From: Diphasiastrum complanatum
Lineage: Eukaryota > Streptophyta > Lycopodiopsida > Lycopodiales > Lycopodiaceae
Assembly: GCA_029204225.1 (NCBI GenBank)
Contig: CM055096.1
Coordinates: forward strand, 76,113,521-76,177,520
Direction: 5' to 3'
Length of the DNA: 64,000 nt
Shown here: positions 45,116 to 54,947 of the stretch, one piece after another
Position numbering within the stretch: position 1 is the first letter of the stretch
Layout: every line of letters begins with the position of its first letter
Notes under the pieces: generated by a model
The model's input: only the letters and a program-made list of their open reading frames with translations
Database searches by the model: none
What the model was told of the DNA's origin: nothing
Made by a program: the position numbers and the translations under genes

Positions 45116-45757
45116 CTAAAAGTATCTCGAACCTGAGAGCAAATCCATCTTCATCGGTCCACAAACATCAGAGTGGACGAGCTCAAGAACTTCCTTGGCC
45201 CTTCTTCTCTCATGCATGAATAGATTCCGATGTTGCTTGCCTTTTTGACAAGCTTCACAAAACTCAGTTTCGGGCCTTGAAATTTTGAGACCTGTGACCA
45301 TGTCTTTCTTGTACATGTCATGCAGGCTCCGCATATTCAGATGATACAGCCTCCTATGCCAGAGCTGATCTTCATTTTCTGATGCATTCAATATGCTATC
45401 CGAGTTGCTGACTATTTTGGCCTGGTAGAGGTTTCCTTCTCTGCATCCAACCGTCAGCAACTTGTTTGTCGTCTTCTCGATCATACGACAAGTGTTGTCG
45501 TCGAACAAAACTCAAATGCCTAGGTCCGCCATCTTGGAGACAGATAGCAGACCTTTTCTGAGTGAGGGCACATAAAGTGCTCCTGGTAGCTCCGCTTGGC
45601 CTGACAATGTTCGCAGCTGTAGAGTGTCAATGCCTTTGACATCGTGTCTGCTCCCATTACCTAGAATCATTGCTCTGTTGTTTTCGAGTTCGCGAAAGTC
45701 GATCAAGACCTTCTTGTTGCAGGTTATGTGTGATGTTGCTCCTGAATCGATGACCAC
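45116..45757 (-). pseudogene. Copia protease and GAG-pre-integrase
   Basis: Protease signature VIDSGATSHITCNKKV, then GNGSRHDVKGIDTLQL and ALYVPSLRKGLLSVSKM. After one stop, the zinc domain LWHRRLYHLNMRSL and CEACQKGKQHR, leading to LVHSDVCGPM, the start of integrase with its first catalytic Asp region (TFIDDYS just beyond). Confidence 0.85.
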
Positions 45758-45959
45758 ATCGTAGTCGTGTTCAGAGTAGCTTGTTGAAGCTTTATCGAGT
45801 ATCGTGAAAGTTTCTTCACCTCTTTCTGCATCCTTAGATGACTCTGCAACGTTTGTCTTTTCAGCTTTGTTCTTTCTTTTTGGGTTGAATCTGCAATTGT
45901 ATGCAGAATGTTCTTTCTTCTTGCAGTGTATGCAAGATATTGCTTGATTAAACTAGCAT

Positions 45960-46680
45960 TTGTTGACCGTATGGCCTGGTTTGTGGCAGTGATCGCAGGA
46001 AGAAGATTGCTGATTCAAGAACTTTTGGCTTGTTTTTGTTTTTCTTCTTTACTTTTGTGAAGAGAGATTTCTCTTAATCATTGCTTCCCTCTTCTTCGTC
46101 TCTCATCAGTCTCTCATCAGCAACAAGACTAACTGCTTTGTCGAATGTCATATCTGGTAGATTCGGTATGAGCATTCTCAGCGGCCGATAGGACGTCGGT
46201 AGAGATTTCATGAAGTACATCAACTGCTGTGGTGCTGGGACCTGGTGATCCTGTCCTGATGCAGCGAGTTGAGCAAATATCGTTCTGATCTTCTCAACGT
46301 GCTGATCCAACTAGTTGTCATCCCACCGTATGGATTGCAGCTGATTGTGAAGGTGCATGACTGAAGCTGCAATCCTCAATTCATACTTCTGTTTCAATCT
46401 TTTCCACGCTGCATGGCTGCTTTCACAGTCTTCAATCTGCATGAGTAGATCTTCATTTATGGATGAAATGATGATCGCCATTGCACGCTCATCCTTTCTG
46501 ATCCATTCAGCCCTCCTCGGGTCTCCCTCTGGAGGCTGCACCTCTGAGAGCTCGGTCACCGACCAAATGCCTTCGTCCTTCAGAAGCGTTTTGATTTTGA
46601 ATTTCTAGATTCTGTAATTTGCGCCATCGAGACTGATTGCCACTCTTGTCTGGATTGTTGTAGCCATATTGTGTTGTCTG
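45960..46680 (-). pseudogene. Copia gag with two zinc knuckles
   Basis: Read from about 46663: MATTIQTRVAISLDGANY, then a stop, then TELSEVQPPEGDPRRAEW, AMAIIISSINEDLLMQI, AAWKRLKQKYE, and after another stop MKSLPTSYRPLRML. Just beyond (near 45990-45890) two CCHC knuckles can be seen: CDHCHKPGHTVNKC and CIHCKKKEHSAYNC. Paired knuckles are less common in plant copia gag. Stops at about 46313 and 46617, and a stop between the knuckles, disable it. Confidence 0.8.
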
Positions 46681-47551
46681 GAAGAATCATTGTTGGCAAT
46701 AGTGATAACATGTGGGCTCTAATACCATGTCGCGGAAGCGAGACTGTTTTGTTTTCGTCTTCATCTTCTTTTTCGCGAACGATCTTGTGTCATTGAATTT
46801 TCTCTTTGCGCGAAATTTGTTTACAGGATCCCAGACACGCGACTACACATCACAGAACACATTCTATTCTAGCAATCAAGACAAATGACAACACAAGACA
46901 TGGAGATGCCCGAAAATAGAGTGACTGTATTATCAGTTTAGTTTTTAGAGCGAGATCGTCAGTGTCTCGTTCGTTGGCGGAATGACACTTTGCTCTTTCG
47001 CTGTGTTCTGCTCGTTGGCAGACTTTCATACACAACTATAGTTTCTAGTATTTTTCTGCTCTACTCGCTACCTCTCTCTCTCTGTCTCTTACAGATCTCT
47101 CTATTCAGATTATTTTTCACATTAGTTTATGATCTAGAGAGGATTGTTTATACCTCCACAGTGTGGAGTTTACAAGATGGCTAAACGTAGAATTACAAGA
47201 CTAGTTAACGCCAATCAACTAGTTAGTTAGTCTCCGTTGTTGCCATTCGTTTCAGCTAGGCGTGAAGTCTATGACTCCAAGCCCGTTGAGCTGCCAGCTG
47301 GCAGCGCAAAAGATTCCTCTTCATTTGTTTCGTAATCTCCCGTTTGCTTTCGTTCTTTTCATCTCTTTTGTAGTTTTTTGTTTTTGTGTCCCTTTGCGGT
47401 TTGTTGTCCTGGAGGTGTGTTTACGATTCACGAATGATTCGTGAATCGTTCGTGCTTCGAGTCAAAGGACGTAGTCTGTCGCGAATTGTTTTCGTTCGGC
47501 CTTGTTTGTGCTGCGACAAAGTTGCAGGAGTTCACCATTTCTGACAAGAGC

Positions 47552-48245
47552 TAGTGCTTATGATCGACACACATTAACAATCATAAAAATGTTTTAATCT
47601 ACAAATAACTTTATCTGCATAGCATCAACAATTGATCTGAATAGAAAGAAAATGCATTCAATACAATATGACAAGACTCAAAAAATTTACTGGAACATAT
47701 ATTATATTTGCTCATAGAGAGTACAAGTCTGAATGTAGACAGAGTTGCAGTCTTCTTGAATCAGTACTTTGATGAAATAGAGAGAAAGAACAAATTGTTA
47801 TGTTTTGATATTCAATCAGTCGAATAAAATTGTATGTATGTCTATGTCTGATCTGAAGTCTATATACAACCTACATTGGTACATGAAAGCGGTGTCTATC
47901 GTAGATCACGATGAGAGGATCATGGAGAAGATGGAGCGTGATCAATGGCGCGAGGATCATCAAGCGGTGGACCGTGATCACTGGCGTCGCTCTTCTCCTC
48001 TAGTGACCACGAGTTGTTCACTTGTGGTATCTTTGTGGTCAGTCACCTTGATAAATTGTGAACGCTAGTTAAAACTGGTTTTTTGCCACTGACCATAAAT
48101 TAGGCTCTTGCGGTTCTTATGTAAATGTCGTAATAGACCGTAATAAAGGCTATTGCGTGATCCTTTATAGTCCGTCCCTTTCACAACTCATGACTGTTAG
48201 TGACCGCAAGTGATTCACTTGCAGTGTCTTTGCGGTCATCGGATC
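47552..48245 (-). mobile_element. Right part of the split LTR and adjoining sequence
   Basis: 47552-47830 continues the LTR begun at 42560, shown by colinear similarity to 32950-33230. Beyond 47830 the sequence is not recognised; 47960-48240 has repeated TTGCGGTC/TAGTGACC words. Confidence 0.6.
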
Positions 48246-48569
48246 TTCTAGAAAATTGGACCTAGACAATGTTCTTTATGTACCATCAATCACCAAAAGC
48301 TTGCTAAGTGTTGTTCATTTTATGGATAATGGTTTTGATGTCCATATCAAGAATGTTGTTTGTTCCATTTTGAAAATTGATGTTTGCATAGCAAAGGGAT
48401 TTAAACATGGTAGATTGTTTAAATTGGATGCTAATGTGGCTATTGAGAGTTTGAACTTGGCAAAGGAAGAGATCACTCAAGTGGAGGTCTTGTCAAAGTG
48501 TGATCTTGCTAGGATTGAGGAGGAGCATCAAAGAGAGAAAGATCTTGAGGATCAACATCAAAACTCGAG
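48246..48569 (+). pseudogene. Copia protease-region fragment
   Basis: The frame MDLDNVLYVPSITKSLLSVV and VHIKNVVCSILK carries the post-active-site landmarks of copia protease. The DSGA motif and flanking domains are absent. It is cut on the right by the gypsy 5' LTR. Its tail is Glu/Gln rich and may not be copia. Confidence 0.65.
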
Positions 48570-48944
48570 AGCTACAAGCTTGTGACCAGTGCCGAACCCT
48601 AGAAAACACAAATAGGTCAGATACCACAATCAGGGTCATGTCCAGCAGCATACATGACCAACATGGCAAGACAGTGTGAGTAGTGTGCTTCATCACGGTC
48701 CATAGACATGGCGGGCCTAACACAGTCCAGGGACCCTGTCGGCAGGATAGGGCCCCCAGTTGGGTCGCGATGTGTAGTCGGCCACATCAGTGCCACATGG
48801 CCGACACTTGGCAGTTGCATGCTACCAGTCCTCACACTGGGCTAGGAGGGGCTTACTCTATATCAGGGAGTAGACAAGGTTGGGTGGAAGAGTTAGTGTT
48901 TGCCCTACTATGGTGTTAGGATCTATTACACTGGTATCAGAGCC

Positions 48945-49827
48945 ATCTCCATCTTTGGGAGTTTAGTAGCAGCAGTAGAGAAAGCTATTAGAAGATAGGA
49001 AAATATTTCTTAGATTCTCAGAGAGGAATAGAGGAGGAGAATCGCTGTAGGTGCAGCCTTCAAACTCTTGAATTTTACTGAGAATTTACAGTAATAGAAA
49101 GGCAAATTCCTTGTACAGGTAACTCGCTAGAAAAGCAGCTGTTTACCTCTGATTTTGGACATTTATTCCTTGAATTCTGAGCGGATTTAGATCAGAGATC
49201 AGCGAGCAGATCCATCGTTGGAACAGTAGCCCTCAACTCTGAATTTCGTAGAAAATTTTCAATAGATTCGAGTGATTTTTGATCCGAATTCGGGCAGCAG
49301 GGCCAACGCTGGACAGAGAAGAGAAAGGGTGGAGTTTCACCCTTGTTTTCAGAGATTTTTCAGAGGCTTCAACATCAGATTCTCTTGCTACAGATTAGCG
49401 AGCAGGCTGCCACCAGAATTTCAGAATTTGCAAGTGAAATTTGGCTTCAAATTTGGTCTTTTGTGGACCAAATAGGGTGTTGTCAGATCATCGAGAGTAG
49501 GCATCCATCTATCTCAGAAAGTTTTGTACTTTTTGGAGTCCTTTGCCTCATTTTTTGGAGCCCCACGTCTACAATCAGATTAGCGGGCTATTTTACTCAA
49601 GCAACCGAAAAATTTGGTGCCATTTTGGAGCTACAAACTGGGATGTTCCGACACAATAGGTCTAAAAATTTGGGTAAAAGAGTTGAGAGGGTTCCTCTTC
49701 GTAATTTCTTTGGAAATATAGTCCTCAGAAACAACTAAGTGTTCTTTTCCTCTTTGGACAGTTGTCAATTAGTCTTTCTGACTCTCTTTCCTTCAGAAGT
49801 TAAGGTAGCTCTCTTTCAGTTCCGAAG
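48945..49827 (+). other. Leader of the gypsy chromovirus
   Basis: A non-coding stretch between the primer-binding site and the gag start. Frames at 49272-49475 and 49343-49738 overlap in different phases and have no recognised motif. Long leaders are common in plant gypsy elements. Confidence 0.6.
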
Positions 49828-51036
49828 ATGAGCGCTCCTCAGGGACCTGATCAACCCCCGGAGAGAGGCTTCGACGAACTTGAAACAGAAGCCTTGGCTT
49901 TCAGAAAAGGGAAGGAACCAATGGAATTGGAAGAACAGGAACAGTTTGCCGAAGAACTCGACGAACTGGTTACCAAAGAGCAGTTTCTCCACTTGGTAAC
50001 AGAAGTGGATGAACTGAAGTTGGCATTAGCCAATTTCAAGTCCAGTGTGGACGACTCGTTCGCTGAACTCAAAGGCTTGATTTTGAGTTCCGCAAAAGTA
50101 AGCCTTCCCTCCACTTCTCAGTTGTCCCCTTCTCCACTTCCATCAGTTTCGGGAGAGACTCTACGGTCTCACCCTAGTGTCTTTAAAGATTTAAACCCTC
50201 CTACTTTTATTAGGGAAGAGAAGGATAGAAATGCAGATATTCTACAAACATTTCTCATCAAATGGAAGAACATTCATGTTCTTAAACAGGACCCTGACCA
50301 TTTGCAAGCAATTGAGGCCAATCTTTCCTTAGGACCCATGGCCTATAAGTGGTGTTTACATCTCCAAGAGACTGGGCAAACTCCCCGGTCATGGAGGGCC
50401 TTTGAAGAAGCCTTCCTAAGAGAATTCCTACCGGAAAATGAACTTGATAGAGCCTGGGAAGCCTGGGAAAGAACAGTAATGGACAAGTCCCTAATCCAAT
50501 ATATCTCGCAGTACCGAGAAGCAATTTTAAAAATTAAAAATATGGATGATTATCAGAAAATCAGAGGGTTTGTCTGTGGCCTCAAAGATGAATATAAAGT
50601 AGAGGTCCAGAAAAACTCGCCTACTACCCTTGAGCAAGCTCTCAGATATGCTCAAATCTATGATGATTCAGTGGGTAGGAAGAAGGCGAGACATCAGCCC
50701 CTTTCTGAGCAGCCTCCTCAGAAAGACTTTCAATTCAAAAAGAAATTCTTAAAAAGAAAGAAAAAAGATAAAATTAAAGGTGAAGCTCCTCAGAAATGCC
50801 CTTCACTCATACAGCCCTTAAAACCAGAAGATTTTGAGAAAGTCAAACAAGAACGTTTGTGCTTTGTGTGTATGGGCAAGGGACACACTGTCAGACAATG
50901 TCCCAAGGGGCCTTTCACTAAGAAAGATAAAAAAGATAAGAAACAAGTTCATCTTGTTCAGACTGTAAGTTTTCCCAATGACTCGGCAGCTTCCGAGATC
51001 AAAGTGTATCATGAAGACCATGAACACTGTTGCTAG
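49828..51036 (+). CDS. Chromovirus gag, intact open frame of 402 residues
   Basis: It starts MSAPQGPDQPP. An acidic N-terminal region with a coiled-coil-like KEQFLHLVTEVDELKLALAN stretch (about residues 50-70) leads to a retrotransposon-gag capsid domain (about 145-290: WCLHLQETGQTPRSWRAFEE, FLREFLPENELDRAWEAWE). A Lys-rich linker precedes the CCHC knuckle CFVCMGKGHTVRQC near residue 350. It is uninterrupted although pol in the same element is full of stops. Capsid assembly and RNA packaging are the family roles. Whether it is expressed cannot be told. Confidence 0.9.
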   Translation: MSAPQGPDQPPERGFDELETEALAFRKGKEPMELEEQEQFAEELDELVTKEQFLHLVTEVDELKLALANFKSSVDDSFAELKGLILSSAKVSLPSTSQLSPSPLPSVSGETLRSHPSVFKDLNPPTFIREEKDRNADILQTFLIKWKNIHVLKQDPDHLQAIEANLSLGPMAYKWCLHLQETGQTPRSWRAFEEAFLREFLPENELDRAWEAWERTVMDKSLIQYISQYREAILKIKNMDDYQKIRGFVCGLKDEYKVEVQKNSPTTLEQALRYAQIYDDSVGRKKARHQPLSEQPPQKDFQFKKKFLKRKKKDKIKGEAPQKCPSLIQPLKPEDFEKVKQERLCFVCMGKGHTVRQCPKGPFTKKDKKDKKQVHLVQTVSFPNDSAASEIKVYHEDHEHCC

Positions 51037-51059
51037 ATAACCTCTGCAATCCTAGCAAG

Positions 51060-51560
51060 ACCCTTCAGTTTTGGGCCACATGACCTAGTACATATGCACG
51101 GGAAAGTTGGTAACCAGTCAGTGAGAGTTATGGTTGATGATGAGGCAACTCATAATTTCATCAACTACACCCTGGTTAAAAAAACTTAAACTACCAGAGG
51201 TACATAGTTTCACTAGCTAAGGGTGAAGATAAGAAAATTTGGGAAACTATGGTAAGTAACTTAAATCTTGGTATTCAGGGTTACCAAGATGAAATAAACT
51301 TTCGAATTAATGCACCTGGATCGCACAGATATTGTTCTCGGGAGAGATTGGCTCTACAATTTAGGACCTTCCCTCCATAGAAACTATCAGGAGAACACCC
51401 TCAACTTTCAACATAAAGGTTGAGAGATCCAGTTGCATGGGGGCATGATGTTCCCAACAGCTCTATGGTCTGCAGTTCAGAGCTCTGTCAGCTAATCGGA
51501 GACGACGACCGTCAGGTATTCTTATGTCACTTTCAGTTTAGTCCTGAAGTTTCTATTTCC
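51060..51560 (+). pseudogene. Chromovirus protease with altered active site
   Basis: VMVDDEATHNFIN stands where gypsy proteases have a DSGATHNFI motif, so Ser-Gly next to the catalytic Asp are replaced by Asp-Glu. The later strand motif DIVLGRDWL is present. Several frame changes and stops lie between them. Confidence 0.8.
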
Positions 51561-51599
51561 AGTTCTTTACAGTAGAAAATCGATAAATTAGAATCTTTA

Positions 51600-53035
51600 T
51601 TATCTAAATTTAAAGATGTTTTTCCTAAAGATTTGCCACATGGTTTCCCACCTAGTAGAGAGGTAGATCATGTAATAAACCTAGTATCGGGTACGTCACC
51701 TGTTTCTAAACCTCCGTATCGGGTCAGCTGAACAGAGGATGAAAAAATAACTAAGCAGTTAACAGATTATCTTGAAAAAGGCCAAATTCAAACCAGTAGT
51801 TCACCATGGGTCTCACCAGTCCTTTTGGTGAAAAAGAAAGAGGGGTCTATGCATCTTTGCGTAGATTACAGAGCCCTCAATAAAGTCACAATTAAGAATA
51901 AATATCCTATGCCTCGGACAGACGAGTTGTTTGATCAACTCGACAGGGCTAAGTTTTTCAGTAAAATAAACCTCAGATCGGGATATCATCAAGTCCGTAT
52001 AAAATTGGAAGATGTTCCGAAAATAGCTTTTAAGACTCGTCACGGTCATTATGAGTTTAAGGTGATGTCGTTTGGGCTCACAAATGCTCCAGCTACCTTT
52101 ATGACCTTGATGAACAATGTCCTCAGACCATACTTGGGTAAGTTTGTAGTCGTATTTTTAGATGACATCCTCGTCTACGACAAAACGAGGAAGGAGCATC
52201 TAAAACACCTCAGAAAGGTGTTTCGACTGCTTAGAAAGCATAAGCTTTATGCTAAAGAATCCAAGTGTGAATTATTCGTTGAAGAAGTAGCATATTTGGG
52301 TCACATTATCTCGGCAGAAGGGATTAAGATGGACCCGAATAAGGTTAAAGCCATACTCAGTTGGCTAAGACCTCAGAATATTTTGGAACTTTAGATCTTT
52401 CTTGGTTTGGTGGGATATTACAGACGATTTGTCAAGGAATAGCTCAGATAGCAGTTCCCATGACAAATCTTCTTAAGGGGAAGAGAAAGGAGCTCATTTG
52501 GGAGTCCGCATAGTAGGAGAGCTTTAATGCTCTCAAAACAGCCTTAGCTACAGCACCAATTTTAAAAGTCGTCGACCCCAATCAGCCATTTGTGGTCGAA
52601 ACAGATGCTAGCAACTTTGCAGTTGGTGTTGTGCTAACTCAGGGTGGACGGCCAGTTGCGTTCGAGAGTACCAAACTTGAGCCAGCTCAGACTAGGTACA
52701 GTGCCTATGAAAATGAACTCTTAAGACTTGGGGGCATTATTTGTATGGTGCCAACTTTGAGGTCCTGACAAACCACGAAAGTCTCAGATATCTTTGCAAT
52801 CAACCTGAGCTTAGAGGTCGGAAAGCTCGTTGGGCAGAGTTGATGCAAGAGTTTGATATGTCTATTAGATATAGACGGGGGAAATTCAATACAATAGCAG
52901 ATGCCCTTAGCAGAATGCCTATGATAAACGAGCTGAGTTTTACTCAGATTTGTAATGAGTTACTCGAGTCCTTGAGAGGGAAGTGCCAGCATGATGCATT
53001 CTTCTCTACTATCTGGAACTCAGTCTAGAGCAGAC
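51600..53035 (+). pseudogene. Chromovirus reverse transcriptase and RNase H
   Basis: RT opens KDLPHGFPPSREVDHVINLV, then stop, and in the longest piece (51825-52394) shows [50 protein letters not shown] and [13 protein letters not shown], with FLDD as the catalytic motif. After LRPQN stops appear. RNase H has VVETDASNFAVGVVLTQGG and, in a new frame from 52741, EVLTNHESLRYLCNQPEL, ending DALSRMP. The domain order is that of ty3/gypsy. At least four breaks disable it. Confidence 0.9.
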
Positions 53036-53242
53036 AGTTATAGACTTCAGAACCAGTTCCCGGGGCTGGTGCCAGTTCATCCAAGAATACGGTAGCTTCC
53101 GTTGAAGATGATGATGAGTCCAAGTATACATCAGATGACGTTGAGGATTCAAATGGAAACAGTACCCAAGCAAACCCCAGTGGTTGAGGTTCAGTTGACT
53201 TGAGGATTCAAATGGAAACAGTATTCCATTTAGGATGAGTAC
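53036..53242 (+). repeat. Non-coding RNase H to integrase junction with a 24-bp direct repeat
   Basis: TTGAGGATTCAAATGGAAAC occurs at 53143 and 53201. The surrounding sequence codes for a Ser/Glu-rich linker in broken frames. Confidence 0.6.
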
Positions 53243-54578
53243 TTGCTCTATAGAGATAGAGTATGTGTCCCCAATTCAGAGGATTATAGGCAACAGGTCT
53301 TATATGAATGTCATGACAATCCTATTGCGAGACACCCAAGCATACAGAAGACCTATGAGCTTCTTCGTAGGCAATTTTTCTGGCCTAGTATGAAAAAGGA
53401 CGTCCAACAATATGTAACTAGTTGCCAGAAATGTCAAGTAAATAAAGCAGAGCGTTTGAAGGCAGGAGGGTTGTTACAGCCTTTAGATATACCAGCTGGT
53501 AAATGGGAGAGTATCTCCATGGATTTTATAGTAGGCCTGCCTAAAACCCAAAGGGGTAATGATGCTATATGGGTCACATTTGACCGTCTGACCAAAATGG
53601 CTCATTTTATTTCGACCAAAACAACCGTTAGAGCTCTAGAGTTAGCGAGGTTGTTTGTAGACGAGCTATTTAAATTGTATGGTCTACCTTCCGGCATAGT
53701 CAGCGATCGAGACAGTAAGTTTAATGGAAATTTTTGGAGGGCAGTATTCCATCATCTCCATACTAAACTTAATATGAGTACCACCGACCATCCACAGACG
53801 GACGGTCAAACAGAGAGGGTAAATTAGGTGCTAGAGGATATGCTTCATGCACATGTCAGCAAGAAGCAAACTAATCGGGAGGAGTATCTCTCGATATTAG
53901 AGTTTGCTTACAACAGTACCAAACATTCAGCTACGGGATACAACCCATTTATGTTGATGTACGGTTTTCAGCCACGCACATCCACAGCTGTAGGGTTTAA
54001 ACAAAAAAAAGGTTGAAGCAGCCAAAAACTTTTTAGAGGACCTAAACCAGATGATTGAACATGCTAAGCATAGCATTAGGCAGTCCCAGGATCGAGCCAA
54101 GCATTATGCAGATCCACACAAAAGGGATGTGTAGTTCTCCGTTGGTGAGAAAGTCTACTTGAGAGTCTCAGTTGACTCTAAAACTCTCAAATTAGGAGTG
54201 TGTGCTAAGTTGTCTCCTAGGTATTGTGGTCCCTTTACCATCAGTAGGAGACTAGGTGAGGTCACCTATGAACTAGAACTCTCACACAATAGTAAGGTTT
54301 TTCCAGTTTTTCATGTAAGTCAGTTATGAAAAGCCTTAGCCAGATCGGAAAATTTGGTAGGGGGCAATGTTCTAGTTCTCCCATTGGATCCTCAGCAACC
54401 TCCACATGAACCAGAGGAGATTCTTGATAGTAGAGAGACGCAGACTCGTCATACTCTATACCGAGAATACTTGGTCAAGTGGAATGATCAGCCTGTTGAA
54501 AATGCCACTTGGGAAAGAGGCAGCGTCCTTCGCAAGAATTTTCCAGACTTTGTCTTAGAGGACCAAGACGGTTCTTAA
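53243..54578 (+). pseudogene. Chromovirus integrase with chromodomain
   Basis: The zinc-binding HHCC domain (HDNPIARHPSIQKTYELL, CQKCQVNK) is followed by the core: Asp in SMDFIVGLP, Asp in IVSDRDSKFNG, Glu in QTDGQTERVN. A TAG at 53825 (after RVN) and further breaks near 54015, 54132 and 54327 interrupt. The GPY-like part (GPFTISRRLGEVTYELEL) and a C-terminal chromodomain (EYLVKWNDQPVENATWERG) end at 54578. Chromodomains direct integration to histone-marked heterochromatin. Confidence 0.9.
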
Positions 54579-54793
54579 GGGGGAGGGAGTGTTACGAGCT
54601 CGTGACCAGTGCCGAACCCTAGAGAACACAGATAGGTCAGATACCACAGTCAGGGTCGTGTCCAGCGTACACGACCAACAGGGCAAGACAGTGTGAGTAG
54701 CGTGCCCTAGCACGGTCCATAGACATGGCAGGCCTAACACAGTCCAAGGACCTTGTCAGCAGGACAGGGCCCCCAGTTGGGTCCCGATGTGCA

Positions 54794-54822
54794 GTCGGCC
54801 ACGTCAGGGCCACGTGGCCGAC
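54794..54822. promoter_or_regulatory. G-box hairpin in the gypsy 3' LTR
   Basis: GTCGGCCACGT (54794-54804) and ACGTGGCCGAC (54812-54822) are perfect inverted repeats around seven bases; the right arm holds CACGTG, the plant G-box. In the 5' LTR both arms read CACAT/ACATGG, so the G-box is lost through transitions. Confidence 0.65.
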
Positions 54823-54947
54823 ACTTGGCAGTTGCATGCTACCAATCCTCACACTGGGTTAGGAGGGGCTTACTCTATATCAGGGAGTAAACAAGGTTGG
54901 GTGGAGGAGTTAGTGTTTAGCCTACTGTGGTGTTAGGGTCTATTACA

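Larger units (their letters stand above)
42672..47546 (-). mobile_element. Two-LTR Ty1/copia element with target duplication AGAGC
   Basis: The left (3') LTR is 42672-43486 and the right (5') LTR 46728-47546, both TGTCGCGGAAG...TTTCTGACA on the plus strand. The duplication AGAGC lies at 42667-42671 and 47547-47551. On the minus strand the primer-binding site TGGTATTAGAGCC follows the 5' LTR (46727-46715) and the purine tract GTTCAAGAGGGAG precedes the 3' LTR. Gag, protease, integrase, RT and RNase H are in copia order but with stops. A deletion joins integrase to RT near 44828. The LTRs differ by several percent, so the insertion is not recent. Confidence 0.93.
48570..54947 (+). mobile_element. 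Ty3/gypsy chromovirus with both LTRs
   Basis: The 5' LTR is 48570-48930 and the 3' LTR 54590-54947, about 90 percent alike with mostly C/T and G/A changes. The primer-binding site TGGTATCAGAGCC is at 48932-48944 and the purine tract GGGGGAGGGAG precedes 54590. Between are a long leader (48945-49827), intact gag, then protease, RT, RNase H, integrase and a C-terminal chromodomain (EYLVKWNDQPVENATWE), which defines chromoviruses. Pol is interrupted by many stops, so the element is inactive. The 5' LTR starts with degraded AGCTACAAGC instead of TGTTACGAGC. No target duplication was found. Confidence 0.92.

Noticed and set aside
48617-48919. Frames in the gypsy LTRs (also 54555-54852)
   Set aside because: The same frames occur in both LTRs as a result of repeat identity; LTRs are non-coding.
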